A DNA stretch of 64,000 nt, taken from NCBI GenBank assembly GCA_910579485.1, contig CAJTVO010000001.1, forward strand, positions 1 through 64,000, in the 5' to 3' direction. Source of the DNA: an uncultured Oscillospiraceae bacterium (GTDB lineage: Bacteria > Bacillota > Clostridia > Oscillospirales > Oscillospiraceae). The position numbers were made by a program, and so were the translations under genes. The notes under the pieces are model-generated. The model searched no databases, had not been told where the DNA came from, and worked only from the letters and a program-made list of their open reading frames with translations. This document shows, piece after piece, positions 26,944 to 34,825 of the stretch (position 1 is the stretch's first letter; each line of letters starts with the position of its first letter).

Positions 26944-27161
26944 CCCAGCCGCTCCTCTCTGACTTGGTCTGGGTCAAGGTCAAGCCCCTTCTCCGGGAAC
27001 AGGCTGAGGAAGTGCTTGAACGCTTCCTTCTTGTCAACCTTGGCAGTCACCAGCTTGGCGACTACCTTCCCATTCTTGGTAATCATGATGTCCTGATCCA
27101 TCGCCATCGTGACGTACTTTCCGGCGTTCGTCTTCAGTTCAGACACCGAGATCTGGGTCAT
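26940..27161 (-). CDS. Phd/YefM-type antitoxin
   Basis: A 73-residue antitoxin. The N-terminal half (ISVSELKTNAGKYV, then DIMITKNGKVVAKLV) is the Phd/YefM DNA-binding fold. The C-terminal half is acidic and should wrap the PIN toxin encoded next. A 9-bp inverted repeat overlaps the promoter just upstream, the expected autorepression site. Confidence 0.85.
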   Translation of the reverse strand: MTQISVSELKTNAGKYVTMAMDQDIMITKNGKVVAKLVTAKVDKKEAFKHFLSLFPEKGLDLDPDQVREERLG

Positions 27162-27201
27162 GTAAACCGCTCCTTTCTTTTGCTGTTTTGTGGTTATTTA
27201 T

Positions 27202-27242
27202 ATTGTACCATATTAGACCTATTATGTCAATTAAATAGGTCT
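27202..27242 (-). promoter_or_regulatory. Toxin-antitoxin promoter with operator
   Basis: On the minus strand, TTGACA (27230-27225) and TACAAT (27207-27202) are 17 bp apart. The inverted repeat AGACCTATT (27215-27223) and AATAGGTCT (27234-27242) covers the -35 hexamer. Binding by the Phd/YefM antitoxin would shut the promoter. Confidence 0.75.
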
Positions 27243-27293
27243 TTTATTCAGATTTATTTTGGCCCTTTTTCGTTGCGGTGGTGCAACGGAAAA

Positions 27294-27314
27294 GGGCCGG
27301 GAAATCCCCGGCCC
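27294..27314 (-). terminator. Terminator ending the leftmost early operon
   Basis: GGGCCGGG (27294-27301) pairs with CCCGGCCC (27307-27314) and is followed on the minus strand by TTTTCC. A second, overlapping hairpin (27261-27276 with 27283-27298) gives a backup structure. It lies just after the stop at 27322. Confidence 0.75.
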
Positions 27315-27321
27315 CTCTCGC

Positions 27322-27594
27322 TTAGTCTTCGCTTGTCAAAGTGCTCGCCCGCCGCCGAACATCATTCACGGCATAGATGGCATCCACAACACGGCAGTCG
27401 CCGTCTACCAAGTCCAGAAGGTCCGCAGTCTGGTCAACGGATTCCCGGATGGCGTAGAAGATGCTGATGGCCATATCGGCCCGTTCCTGGTCTTCAGGCT
27501 CAACATCCAGATCCAGGAACACCTTCTCGTAGGCAAACAGGAGGGCCCTCGCCCTCTCAATGCTGGTCATCGCTTCGATTAGATTCTGGTTCAT
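27322..27594 (-). CDS. Acidic phage protein of unknown function
   Basis: A 90-residue, strongly acidic, mostly helical protein with no motif I recognise. AAAGGAG precedes the ATG, which overlaps the stop of a 37-codon gene upstream (ATGA). It is the last gene before a terminator, so it ends this transcription unit. Confidence 0.6.
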   Translation of the reverse strand: MNQNLIEAMTSIERARALLFAYEKVFLDLDVEPEDQERADMAISIFYAIRESVDQTADLLDLVDGDCRVVDAIYAVNDVRRRASTLTSED

Positions 27595-27704
27595 GGCTCT
27601 TGCTCCTTTTCATGTATTGGCGCCCATCCACCGGATGTAAGAGCTTCAAAATCTGACCGATATTGTGTGGGGAGCTTTACGGCCCAGTGTGAACGTCTGG
27701 GCAT
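27591..27704 (-). CDS. 37-residue coupled small protein
   Basis: A short frame beginning MPRRSHWAVKLP and ending EKEQEP. Its TGA overlaps the next ATG by four bases, an arrangement used throughout this region for genuine genes. The ribosome site (AAAGGG) is only fair. It has basic N-terminal and acidic C-terminal halves. No family recognised. Confidence 0.45.
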   Translation of the reverse strand: MPRRSHWAVKLPTQYRSDFEALTSGGWAPIHEKEQEP

Positions 27705-27724
27705 TCGCCCTTTAGCTTCCCGTC

Positions 27725-28153
27725 TTATTCTTCTGTTTGGGCATCCATGAAGCGAGCCAGCATCTCATCTGCCTCCTCAGTCTTCCCTTCCAAGCAGACC
27801 TCGAAGACATACAGGCTGTCCTTCACCGACATGATCGGTTTTGGCACAGTATCACCCCGGATGGTGTCGGTGTAGAGTTCCTCCATTTCATTCCGACCAA
27901 GGCCAGACGCACCGAAGGCGTCTGCGGCCCTCTTGGCCGTACTGCGGTTGATGGCCGGACCGGAGCTCACCCCATTTAGGTCAAGGAAGAACGACAGCAT
28001 CAGAGCCTTTAGCTCATCCACTCTGCGCCCTTCCTCCCGCAGGTGTGTGGACATAACGAACAGGTCTTTCCCGCACTTGCCCAACTCACCACCTCGCAGG
28101 TGCCCATTATATTCGGCGGCGAGTTTCGAGTACCCACCATTCATCGTATTCAT
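27725..28153 (-). CDS. Hypothetical phage protein
   Basis: A 142-residue soluble protein, helical and mixed in charge. GGAGGG lies six bases before the ATG. It has its own promoter at 28211-28239, with a strong hairpin between promoter and gene. No known domain is visible. Confidence 0.6.
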   Translation of the reverse strand: MNTMNGGYSKLAAEYNGHLRGGELGKCGKDLFVMSTHLREEGRRVDELKALMLSFFLDLNGVSSGPAINRSTAKRAADAFGASGLGRNEMEELYTDTIRGDTVPKPIMSVKDSLYVFEVCLEGKTEEADEMLARFMDAQTEE

Positions 28154-28174
28154 CTCATTCCCTCCGTTATCGAA

Positions 28175-28204
28175 AAAGGGCGCTCTGTGTCCGAAGCGCC
28201 CTTT
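28175..28204 (-). terminator. Terminator or attenuator upstream of 27725-28153
   Basis: A perfect 10-bp stem (28175-28184 with 28195-28204) is followed on the minus strand by TTTTT. It lies downstream of a plausible promoter and upstream of the next gene. It may end the operon above it or attenuate the operon below it. Confidence 0.7.
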
Positions 28205-28210
28205 CTCGTT

Positions 28211-28239
28211 ATTGTATCACGTCATTCTGTTATTGTGAA
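28211..28239 (-). promoter_or_regulatory. Promoter ahead of the leftmost early genes
   Basis: On the minus strand, TTCACA (28239-28234) and TACAAT (28216-28211) are 17 bp apart. The transcript would start at the upper edge of the hairpin at 28175-28204. Confidence 0.55.
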
Positions 28240-28340
28240 GTCCAGATGTGCTCTAAAATCGCTGTGCAGCGTCCAGAACGTATCAACCTTATTCCCGTGG
28301 GTGTGAGGTTGGCTTTTGCTTGATGTGCCGTATACGGGCT

Positions 28341-29333
28341 CTACGCCCGCTGTGCGCCGTTCTCTTCCGCTTCTCCGTCCTCGGGTTTGGCAAACATCAA
28401 GTCACCCAAGCGGTTGTACTCCTTGAAGATTGCATCGAAGGCCACCTCCCACACCTCGTCGTGCTCATGTTCAGGCCCAACGGCGACATGGGCCAGTTCA
28501 TGGGCGAAGGTCTCTGTCTGGATGTTGACCGGATGCTCGGCAAAAACCAATACCTGGGGAGTGCTACCGTCGGTCGGGAAGCTCGTGAAGCCGTATTCCT
28601 CCTTATGCTCATCCTCCTGGTGCTGATCCCAGAAGACTTCGCACTCCTTGTCGGGGTATAGGTTTTTGAACGCGATCCACACCATGGAGAACGGGTCGTT
28701 CTCAAACGGCGTGGCCCTCTGGCGAAGCAGATCCTCCGCTGTCCTCTTGGTAGCCTCGTACCCCTTGAGCTTCTCTCGGAGCTCAGCGAAAGCCCAAGCG
28801 GCCGTGTAAAGCGTGGCTACAATGCCGTCAATCGTGCTGGTGCCGTCAAACAGCAACTCGGCCATCTCCATGCTGATTGCATCATCGTCACCCTCCGCCA
28901 TGTCAAGGCCGTGCTCCTTGGCAATCAGACGAATGTAGTCGCACAGGGACACGTCCGCATAATCGGGGGCCGGGCCGCCACCCCTTACCCATGTCCAGCC
29001 ATCTTTCACATAGAACAGGTTCATAGCGGTACTTACGTTGTCCCGTGGGTCATCATCCACCACTGGCTTGAAGCTCTTTGTAGCCTTGGGCAGAATCGCA
29101 ATTTTGCCGTCTGCCTGGGCAAACTTAAAATTTGCCAGTTCCTGCAGGTCTCGCACCATGCTCTTGGTGTTCTCCTCGTACTTGGCAAACTGGGCAGCCA
29201 TATCAGGCGTCATACCGGTGTTTTCATAGGCAGCCAGCCGCTCCACGACCCGCCGCATACCCGCAGGGTTGCTGAGTTCGCAGCCTTCTACGAGCCCCCA
29301 ACCGCCGCACATCCTTCTTGTCAATCTGTCCAT
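28341..29333 (-). CDS. Phage protein with HELAH zinc-metallopeptidase-like motif
   Basis: A 330-residue protein. The N-terminal part (MDRLTRRMCGG, then ERLAAYENTG) resembles a module common in clostridial phages. Near residue 280 it has ETFAHELAHVAVG, which fits the HExxH zinc-protease pattern except that the third position is Leu-Ala (HELAH). A downstream glutamate could complete a metal site. Proteolysis, perhaps against host factors, is an inference only. Confidence 0.55.
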   Translation of the reverse strand: MDRLTRRMCGGWGLVEGCELSNPAGMRRVVERLAAYENTGMTPDMAAQFAKYEENTKSMVRDLQELANFKFAQADGKIAILPKATKSFKPVVDDDPRDNVSTAMNLFYVKDGWTWVRGGGPAPDYADVSLCDYIRLIAKEHGLDMAEGDDDAISMEMAELLFDGTSTIDGIVATLYTAAWAFAELREKLKGYEATKRTAEDLLRQRATPFENDPFSMVWIAFKNLYPDKECEVFWDQHQEDEHKEEYGFTSFPTDGSTPQVLVFAEHPVNIQTETFAHELAHVAVGPEHEHDEVWEVAFDAIFKEYNRLGDLMFAKPEDGEAEENGAQRA

Positions 29334-29335
29334 GG

Positions 29336-29791
29336 TTATTTCCCCCTAATCATATCTTCGTACTGACGGTATCCCCACGGCTCATAGTCAGGGTGGGACG
29401 CCTCAAACTCTTCAAGCATCTCATTGAGCCTTCTTTTGCTAATGTTCCGGCTGGCGAAGACAAAGCACCGCTTCAGTTCTTCTTTTGTGCTGGCGCCGAT
29501 TTCCGTGATCTCTTCACCGACGACCTTTCCGGCCTCGTCGACTCGCCCGTACCAGTATTGTCCATTGCAGTGGGTTGTTGTTCCGTCCTTCATGGGAAGA
29601 TCGAACTCCCGGCCGGCAAACGCTCTCATGTGCGGCGTCGGCCGGTCATAGTACAGGCAGTCGTAGAAGATGCCTCGCTCATCAGAGCCAATCAGCAGGC
29701 TCCCGTGTTTTTCGTAGGTGAGCTGTCCGACCGGTTCGTCAAAGACAATCCAGCATCGGTCATTCGCCTTTACCAGATCAACGATTTTCAT
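29336..29791 (-). CDS. Hypothetical phage protein
   Basis: A 151-residue soluble protein of mixed composition ending in a basic, Tyr/Trp-rich tail. I choose the ATG giving MKIVDLV, ten bases after GGAGG; an ATG two codons earlier is nearly as good. It begins just two bases before the HELAH gene in the direction of transcription. Confidence 0.6.
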   Translation of the reverse strand: MKIVDLVKANDRCWIVFDEPVGQLTYEKHGSLLIGSDERGIFYDCLYYDRPTPHMRAFAGREFDLPMKDGTTTHCNGQYWYGRVDEAGKVVGEEITEIGASTKEELKRCFVFASRNISKRRLNEMLEEFEASHPDYEPWGYRQYEDMIRGK

Positions 29792-29868
29792 GTGCATCAC
29801 TCCTCCGTTTTGCAATATCGGAACGCCGAGCAGCGCTTTATCTGTGCTGCATCGGCGTATCCAGCTCC

Positions 29869-30303
29869 TTAGGTGTCAGCATATCCCTCGGCCGAAGGTG
29901 GCTCAGGCAGCGGCATCCAATGTGTCACTTTCGGCTCCCGGAAGTAGCTCCACCCCCAGATAGCCCACTCGCTTGCCTTGCTTTTCCTAAAGAACCCCTC
30001 TTGGGCTGGGCTCGGCTCCAGCTTCCCGATGTAGTGTAACCGCCCCTCCCAGCCGTGCGCCAGAAGCAGAACTTCTTTACCTTGTTCGGGCAACCGATCC
30101 TCAACGCTAATCCAGCCACCCACGGCCACTGGTTGGCTCGGCGCTGTGGTGACAGTTCTGGCGTGGGCGATGGTATACAGAGCCCTATCCAGACCGGCGT
30201 TATACCCGATAGCCCATTGCCGGTCTGAATCATACTCCTGATCGGTGTATTGGTAGTGCAGTTTCAAGCCTTCTGCGAGTACATCCGCATCAATCGGTTT
30301 CAT
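29869..30303 (-). CDS. DUF551-family phage protein
   Basis: A 144-residue protein. GWISVEDRLPE and the VTHWMPLPEPP end are the DUF551 signature found in many phages, function unknown. The start giving MKPIDAD has GGAGG seven bases upstream. It overlaps the preceding YopX gene by 14 bases. A second DUF551 gene lies 1 kb away (31134-31457). Confidence 0.82.
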   Translation of the reverse strand: MKPIDADVLAEGLKLHYQYTDQEYDSDRQWAIGYNAGLDRALYTIAHARTVTTAPSQPVAVGGWISVEDRLPEQGKEVLLLAHGWEGRLHYIGKLEPSPAQEGFFRKSKASEWAIWGWSYFREPKVTHWMPLPEPPSAEGYADT

Positions 30304-30757
30304 ATTTTCCCTCCTCCAAAAGCTCCGGGTTATCGTGGATATTTCCGATGACTTCCAGATCGTTCGGCGAACACTGTCCGATTGCAATGTACCCGAACTT
30401 ATCCCTCAATGTCCACGAGCCATGATAGAGGAAGACATCACCCACATCATCTTCCAGGACTTTGCCGCCCGCGACGCTTCTGTGTCGGCAAATGTCCCCC
30501 TCGAAAATCTTCGTTCCGTTCTTGTCGATCTGCGCAGCGTATTCGCCGACGGTGTCGGAGTAGACGGTGAGTTTCTTCAAGTTGCCACCCGTGCGCTCAA
30601 CCCCGTCCTCCCAGCCGTAGATGATCGAAAAATCCCCCATGCCAGGAAAAATGCCACCATATACCCATTGTCCAGGCAGCTTTTCACCGCTCCCCATCAA
30701 AACTTTTTCGCCGTACTTCCGGGTCTGTCCCCGAAACAAAATCTCACGCATTTCCAT
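30290..30757 (-). CDS. YopX-family protein
   Basis: A 155-residue protein with the YopX pattern: REILFRGQTRKYGE at the start, then WVYGG, then VGEYAAQIDKNGTKIFEGDI around residue 75-94. YopX proteins are common in Firmicute phages and have no known role. GAGGAG lies just upstream of the ATG. Confidence 0.85.
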   Translation of the reverse strand: MEMREILFRGQTRKYGEKVLMGSGEKLPGQWVYGGIFPGMGDFSIIYGWEDGVERTGGNLKKLTVYSDTVGEYAAQIDKNGTKIFEGDICRHRSVAGGKVLEDDVGDVFLYHGSWTLRDKFGYIAIGQCSPNDLEVIGNIHDNPELLEEGKYETD

Positions 30758-30893
30758 CACACTCCTCGTTGTAGCAACCCCGATTATCTGGGTCCTGCTT
30801 GTCTAACGGTATTTCAACTTCAAAAATTCTGGCATCTTTCCAGGTCATTTCCGGGTCCCACATCGTTCTTGCCAAGACAAGTTTAACTTTCAT
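30744..30893 (-). CDS. 49-residue coupled phage protein
   Basis: A short frame opening MKVKLVLARTMWDPEMTW and ending CYNEECDGNA. Its ATG overlaps the upstream stop (ATGA, 30890-30893) and it overlaps the YopX start by 14 bases. GGAGGGG lies upstream. The tight coupling and codon use fit a real gene. Function unknown. Confidence 0.65.
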   Translation of the reverse strand: MKVKLVLARTMWDPEMTWKDARIFEVEIPLDKQDPDNRGCYNEECDGNA

Positions 30894-31141
30894 CCCATCC
30901 CCTCCAATACTGTCTGGATCACCTGCGACTCAAGTTCGCGCTTTTTACCTTTTATACGGATAAAACTTTTACATGCCACTCCATCTGGCTGGTATACCGG
31001 GAAAAATACATATCGGTTTCTTGCATCTTTTCCACAAAAGCCATAGACTGTTATACCGTCTGGATAGCCGTTCGAATCATAATGGAATGGCTCTTCCAAT
31101 ATCGCGTAATATTTGCAGCGTTCACATCTGGTTTCATGCAT
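30890..31141 (-). CDS. Small zinc-binding protein
   Basis: An 83-residue protein with CERCKYY near the N terminus and later single cysteines (FCGKD, VACKSF), consistent with a one-zinc ribbon. I start at MHETRCERC, since the longer frame would lie within the upstream gene; the ribosome site is weak. It overlaps the upstream DUF551 gene by eight bases. Confidence 0.6.
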   Translation of the reverse strand: MHETRCERCKYYAILEEPFHYDSNGYPDGITVYGFCGKDARNRYVFFPVYQPDGVACKSFIRIKGKKRELESQVIQTVLEGMG

Positions 31142-31457
31142 CTTCCACACTCTCATCCGGCGGCTCCGGCATAGGCATCCAATGGGTGACCACATCGTCG
31201 ATTGAATTGTTGTATACCTCATCCGGATTGAAATGACGATATTCCCACCACCCCTCAGGGATCAAATATCGATCATTATCCTCATCATAATCAAAATACA
31301 TCTCGTACCAAAACCAAATGCTGTCATCTGTGGAAATCTTGCCGTTTTCATACATGGCGGTCGTAATGGTCTTATAGCCGTTGTCGCTTACTGTGAGAAC
31401 AATAACTTCAACCTCCGCCTCCGGCAGCCGGTCCTTCACGCTGATCCAATCAGTCAT
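31134..31457 (-). CDS. DUF551-family phage protein (second copy)
   Basis: A 107-residue protein with DWISVKDRLPE at the start and VTHWMPMPEPP near the end. It has the same frame as the protein at 29869-30303 but a different, acidic middle. GGAGG lies eight bases before the ATG. The two genes are probably an old duplication or independent captures. Confidence 0.82.
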   Translation of the reverse strand: MTDWISVKDRLPEAEVEVIVLTVSDNGYKTITTAMYENGKISTDDSIWFWYEMYFDYDEDNDRYLIPEGWWEYRHFNPDEVYNNSIDDVVTHWMPMPEPPDESVEDA

Positions 31458-31490
31458 GGCGTATTCCTCCAATGTTGTTGCATGTAATAG

Positions 31491-31835
31491 TCATAATCCA
31501 GTTCCGCCGACAGCCCTGGAAAAACCCATGATTTTATTCCACTTGCGATCCGCCTTCTGTGCCTCTTTCATGGCGGAATCCGCTTTCTCAAGTACCGAGG
31601 CAGGAATATCACTTAGCAGCTTCCCCTCGTAGGGTGCCAGCAGGTCGATGTACTCCTGCCGCTTTTGGAAGGCGTAATCAGATATCCTTTTAGCCTCGTC
31701 GATTTTCTTTTCCTCTCGCTGCATTTCCACATCGTTTAGGGCGCGTTGGACAAAGTGCTTTTGCGATGGATTGTAAAGCTCAAGCCGTTCAATGACAAAA
31801 ATCAGCTCTTCCTTGGTGCAGTTTTTTAGTGTCAT
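31491..31835 (-). CDS. Helical phage protein of unknown function
   Basis: A 114-residue, Lys/Glu-rich helical protein, probably coiled-coil in the middle. The ATG overlaps the HNH gene stop by one base (TGATG), with AGAGG upstream. No domain recognised. Confidence 0.6.
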   Translation of the reverse strand: MTLKNCTKEELIFVIERLELYNPSQKHFVQRALNDVEMQREEKKIDEAKRISDYAFQKRQEYIDLLAPYEGKLLSDIPASVLEKADSAMKEAQKADRKWNKIMGFSRAVGGTGL

Positions 31836-32215
31836 CAAATCACCTCTGCGCATCCGGTGGTGTCTGTCTTGCTGATCTTCTCAAAGTAAAACTCCACCTT
31901 CTGCGATACAGGCTTCACCAGTCCAAACCGCACTCCCTGGCGGTAGGTGTAGCAGTCCCTCGCCAGCGTGGCCGGAATAGCCTCCAGCTGTGCGCGCCAG
32001 CGTTCCAGCTCCATGCCGCGTTTGTAGTGGTTGCAGCTCCGGCAGGCCGGGAACATGTTGAAAGCCTCGTCCGCGCCTCCGAGATGGAGCGGGACAACGT
32101 GGTCTACCTGCATGTCCCGGAAGGCCAGCTCCTGCCCACAGTAGGCGCAGCGGCCTCCTGTCAGGTTGTACACAGACCGCCGATCTGTCGGGGTCAGTCT
32201 GCGCCGGTCAGACAT
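31835..32215 (-). CDS. HNH endonuclease
   Basis: A 126-residue nuclease. Cysteine pairs CAYC and CRSC frame the HNH core: DMQVDHVVPLHLGG (catalytic His), then an asparagine and SCNHYKRG. Free-standing HNH proteins of this size act as homing or packaging-associated nucleases in phages. Its start (MSDRRRL) has GGAGG nine bases upstream and overlaps the ASCH gene by eight bases. Confidence 0.88.
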   Translation of the reverse strand: MSDRRRLTPTDRRSVYNLTGGRCAYCGQELAFRDMQVDHVVPLHLGGADEAFNMFPACRSCNHYKRGMELERWRAQLEAIPATLARDCYTYRQGVRFGLVKPVSQKVEFYFEKISKTDTTGCAEVI

Positions 32216-32813
32216 CAGAAATCGCCTCCTCTCTGCTGATCCGCTCAAACTCAATGACCCAGACCCAGGGATTGGCATCCCAGCCGTAGATGGCGCGGTC
32301 GGAGGGCTTGATGGTGCTGTTCCATAACGCTATAAAATCTTTTTGCTTACGAAATCCCTCAAAAGCAATGTCATAGGGTGGCATCTCCTGCAATCTCTCC
32401 ACCCGCACGTCCGTCACCCGCAGGAAAATCCGCGCTGCCTCGCGGGGCATGTGGATGGACGGGCGCCACTTAAGGACGCTATTACAGTAACCAGTGCAAA
32501 TATCAATGGTGCAGTTTGAGCAGAACGGCCCATATCCATCATCCACATCCGCCTTGTACTCATAGTTTCCGTCCCAAACAGTCCACGTCTCCCGTACATA
32601 TAGGATGTCGCGGGGGTGGTAAGGCGCACGATTATAGAGAGTGTGACATGGGAATGGAGTTATTTCGCGCAGGTTGTCGCTCCACGCAGCCCCTCCCAAC
32701 TTCCAAAATCCGCTCTCGTGAACTGGCTGCGGCTTCACCACCCGCCGCGTCACCGTCTTTAGGCCCTCCAGAATGGCGCGGACCATTTCGGTGTTGCACA
32801 GGATCGGTTTCAT
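32208..32813 (-). CDS. ASCH-domain phage protein
   Basis: A 201-residue protein. KPILCNTEMVRAILEGLKT, VTRRVVKPQP and DILYVRETW are the ASCH (PUA-like, RNA-binding) pattern widespread in phages. An internal cysteine group (FCSNC...CTGYC) may bind zinc. GAGGAGGGG precedes the ATG. Confidence 0.8.
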   Translation of the reverse strand: MKPILCNTEMVRAILEGLKTVTRRVVKPQPVHESGFWKLGGAAWSDNLREITPFPCHTLYNRAPYHPRDILYVRETWTVWDGNYEYKADVDDGYGPFCSNCTIDICTGYCNSVLKWRPSIHMPREAARIFLRVTDVRVERLQEMPPYDIAFEGFRKQKDFIALWNSTIKPSDRAIYGWDANPWVWVIEFERISREEAISDV

Positions 32814-33019
32814 TTATTCCCCTCCTCCGGCAGAACGCCCCAATTATCTGTTTCCGGATCGCAGTGTAAACCGAGCCATCTCTCAAACCGCGCTCTATCT
32901 GCGCTGTCCAAATAGGCCGCACCAGCCGCATCCAGCATATCGGACACGATCTGCGCGATTTCCCCGTCATCGTAGTCGGAAAACCCGAACGACCACGCGA
33001 CCTGCTCCCTGTTTGTCAT
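32810..33019 (-). CDS. Small acidic phage protein
   Basis: A 69-residue acidic protein linked to its neighbours by four-base ATGA overlaps at both ends. No motif recognised; an FERWLGLHCDPE segment is the most distinctive part. Confidence 0.6.
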   Translation of the reverse strand: MTNREQVAWSFGFSDYDDGEIAQIVSDMLDAAGAAYLDSADRARFERWLGLHCDPETDNWGVLPEEGNK

Positions 33020-33810
33020 GTCTTTCCCTCCTCCGGCCTGCGGCGGTAGGCCAGCCAGGTTTTTCCGCAGTTCTCAAACACCGCCATTTCGCCATGGGCC
33101 TCTCGACATAGCTCGTATTCTGCATCAACCAGCATCCAAGTGCAGAAACCGCCGCTTCCACGCATTGGGATAATCCACACCGGCTCCCCGTCCATCTCCC
33201 GAAGCTCCTCTAGGGTCAGCGGGGCGTTGAGCTTTGCAGGCTTCCGGTTCCACATATCCCGGACCGTGTGGCGGTCCTGCGCCCAGCCTGGGTCAATACC
33301 GGCAAGGCAATTCGTACACCAGCACCGCCACCACTCTCCGGCGCCGTGGCCATACAGCTCGTATATCACCTCGGTTCCGCCACAAAACGGGCACGGGTCC
33401 AGGCTGTCGAATCCGCCGGTAGCAGGTTTGACGATTTTGATAGAGTCATCGCCTGGCCCACCCGTGAATTGTCCTCGCCCTTCATCGGCCGCAGCCGAAA
33501 CGAACACCGAGAGGTCATCCCAATATTCGTCGGCGTTGACCTTCCTGGGGTTGGCGTTGTTAAATACGACACGCTCCGGCAGGTTGTCGTTGACAGCATC
33601 GAACTCCAGGCCGTAATTCTTACAAAACTGGATGGCGTTCTCCAACTTCTCGCCGTCCCGGCAGGTCCACAGGATTAGGGCCGCCCCTTCCTGCTTTGCC
33701 CGGATAGCTGCGTTGATGGCGTCGAAGTTCGGGAAGCCGATGTCCGGCCACATATTCTTGCACAGGCAGCCATCAAAGTCGATAGCGATTGCCCTTCTCA
33801 GTTCACTCAT
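33016..33810 (-). CDS. HAD-like phosphatase fused to a Lar-type zinc ribbon and a third domain
   Basis: A 264-residue three-part protein. Residues 7-110 form a HAD-like hydrolase (AIDFDGCL, then LWTCRDG). Residues about 138-190 form a zinc ribbon of the Lar/restriction-alleviation type (CPFCGG, WCTNC, VRDMWNRKP). The C-terminal 70 residues (PLTLEELREMDGEPVWI, then CTWMLVDAEYEL) form a module usually found as separate small phage proteins. The fusion joins three genes that phages normally carry apart. The actual substrate is unknown. Confidence 0.75.
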   Translation of the reverse strand: MSELRRAIAIDFDGCLCKNMWPDIGFPNFDAINAAIRAKQEGAALILWTCRDGEKLENAIQFCKNYGLEFDAVNDNLPERVVFNNANPRKVNADEYWDDLSVFVSAAADEGRGQFTGGPGDDSIKIVKPATGGFDSLDPCPFCGGTEVIYELYGHGAGEWWRCWCTNCLAGIDPGWAQDRHTVRDMWNRKPAKLNAPLTLEELREMDGEPVWIIPMRGSGGFCTWMLVDAEYELCREAHGEMAVFENCGKTWLAYRRRPEEGKT

Positions 33811-34040
33811 ATCATCTCTCCTTTTGTGATCGGGTCATCTTTTCCGAGGACTGGATAATCTACCTCCCCGCCTTTTTTGATGACCGCCCTATATTTTTTG
33901 TTAATCCGCCGGCGGGCCCGGTTTGCCAATGCGTAGAAGCTATCGAGGCTGGCGCACCCGAGTTGTTTCCGGCACTCCTCGGCATTTCCTTCAGCCAGAA
34001 GCTCGCCGCTGTATGCGTCGTATATGGCGTAGTAGTTCAC
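33807..34040 (-). CDS. Small basic phage protein
   Basis: A 77-residue protein (NYYAIYDAYSGELLAEGNA, then a basic RARRRINKKYRA stretch). I use the GTG with AAGGAGG seven bases upstream; no ATG fits. The reading frame resembles a common phage module that comments on amino-acid-tagged segments, but its role is unknown. It overlaps the HAD gene by four bases. Confidence 0.65.
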   Translation of the reverse strand: MNYYAIYDAYSGELLAEGNAEECRKQLGCASLDSFYALANRARRRINKKYRAVIKKGGEVDYPVLGKDDPITKGEMI

Positions 34041-34071
34041 TGATCTGCCTCCTTTACCGCTGCGAGTCAGT

Positions 34072-34100
34072 ATGATAGCCAATCGGAAACGCAATGCTAA
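34072..34100 (-). promoter_or_regulatory. Promoter-like repeat element (class 2 site)
   Basis: On the minus strand, TTAGCA (34100-34095) and TATCAT (34077-34072) are 17 bp apart. The spacer and -10 form a 20-bp block (34073-34092) repeated exactly at 57829-57848. The other 150 bases of the gap 34041-34247 contain no gene with a start codon. One frame continues 24 codons beyond the TAG of 34248-34469. Confidence 0.5.
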
Positions 34101-34247
34101 AAAAACACCCGCCTACATCCCCTGGAACTCCCCAGAATGATGGGATGGTTGCTGACGGCCGCTGGAATCGCTCTATTCGGGTCTTTTTCCGACGAACAGT
34201 TGAGACAAGCTCCAGCACTCTTCTGGCGTGATATAGCCCCGGCGTTT

Positions 34248-34469
34248 CTACTGCTTCCCGTAGTAGCCGGGGCAATAGACTCCGTCAGTCTCCCTTAGCA
34301 TCCTGTTGAACTCTGCCTGCCCGCACTTTTTTACAAAGCAATTTGTGCAGAAATGGGAGCCGCAGTCATCGCACTCCCATATATCCCCTCGGTGGTCATC
34401 GTGAGCGTCCCACTTTTCCTCAAACCCGCAAATATCGCAGGTGTATGTGTCCTTGCCCATATTATACAC
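34248..34469 (-). CDS. Small zinc-finger protein
   Basis: A 73-residue protein with four cysteine pairs (CDIC, CDDC, CTNC and later single Cys) spaced for two zinc ions. It probably uses a GTG start with GGAGG eight bases upstream. It overlaps the preceding gene by eight bases. Confidence 0.65.
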   Translation of the reverse strand: MYNMGKDTYTCDICGFEEKWDAHDDHRGDIWECDDCGSHFCTNCFVKKCGQAEFNRMLRETDGVYCPGYYGKQ

Positions 34470-34824
34470 CGACTACACCTCCTCTCGGGTTCACGACCGC
34501 CTCACACAGCGGTGCCAGAATCTTATTGTCATCTTGGATTAAGTCCATCCGCTCATTGGAACCATTCCCGTTTTCGAGGATGTCGGCGCACATTTCGCAG
34601 GCGAACAGGATTGCCTCACTGATGCTGTACCTCTCCCAGTGTTCCTCACCCACTTCGTAGGCGAGGTCATTCCTGATGACGCCTCCCGTTTCATCCAACC
34701 CCAACTCATAATCGTGGCCCTCCATGTAGCCAAGGACGACTCCCGCTTCCTTTTCGCTCACCTGAACCCCCTCCTTTTTGGCGGCCTGGATGAACCGCTC
34801 TATTGTCATGATCTCTTTCAGCAT
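34462..34824 (-). CDS. Acidic phage protein of unknown function
   Basis: A 120-residue acidic protein (MTIERFIQAAKKEGVQ, then ILFACEMCADILENG). GGAAGGG precedes the ATG. No domain recognised. Confidence 0.6.
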   Translation of the reverse strand: MLKEIMTIERFIQAAKKEGVQVSEKEAGVVLGYMEGHDYELGLDETGGVIRNDLAYEVGEEHWERYSISEAILFACEMCADILENGNGSNERMDLIQDDNKILAPLCEAVVNPRGGVVGV

Positions 34825-34825
34825 T

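Noticed and set aside
34054..34275. 73-codon frame covering the gap 34054-34247
   Set aside because: It overlaps the class 2 promoter-like element, has no ribosome site and begins inside the upstream zinc-finger gene in another frame.
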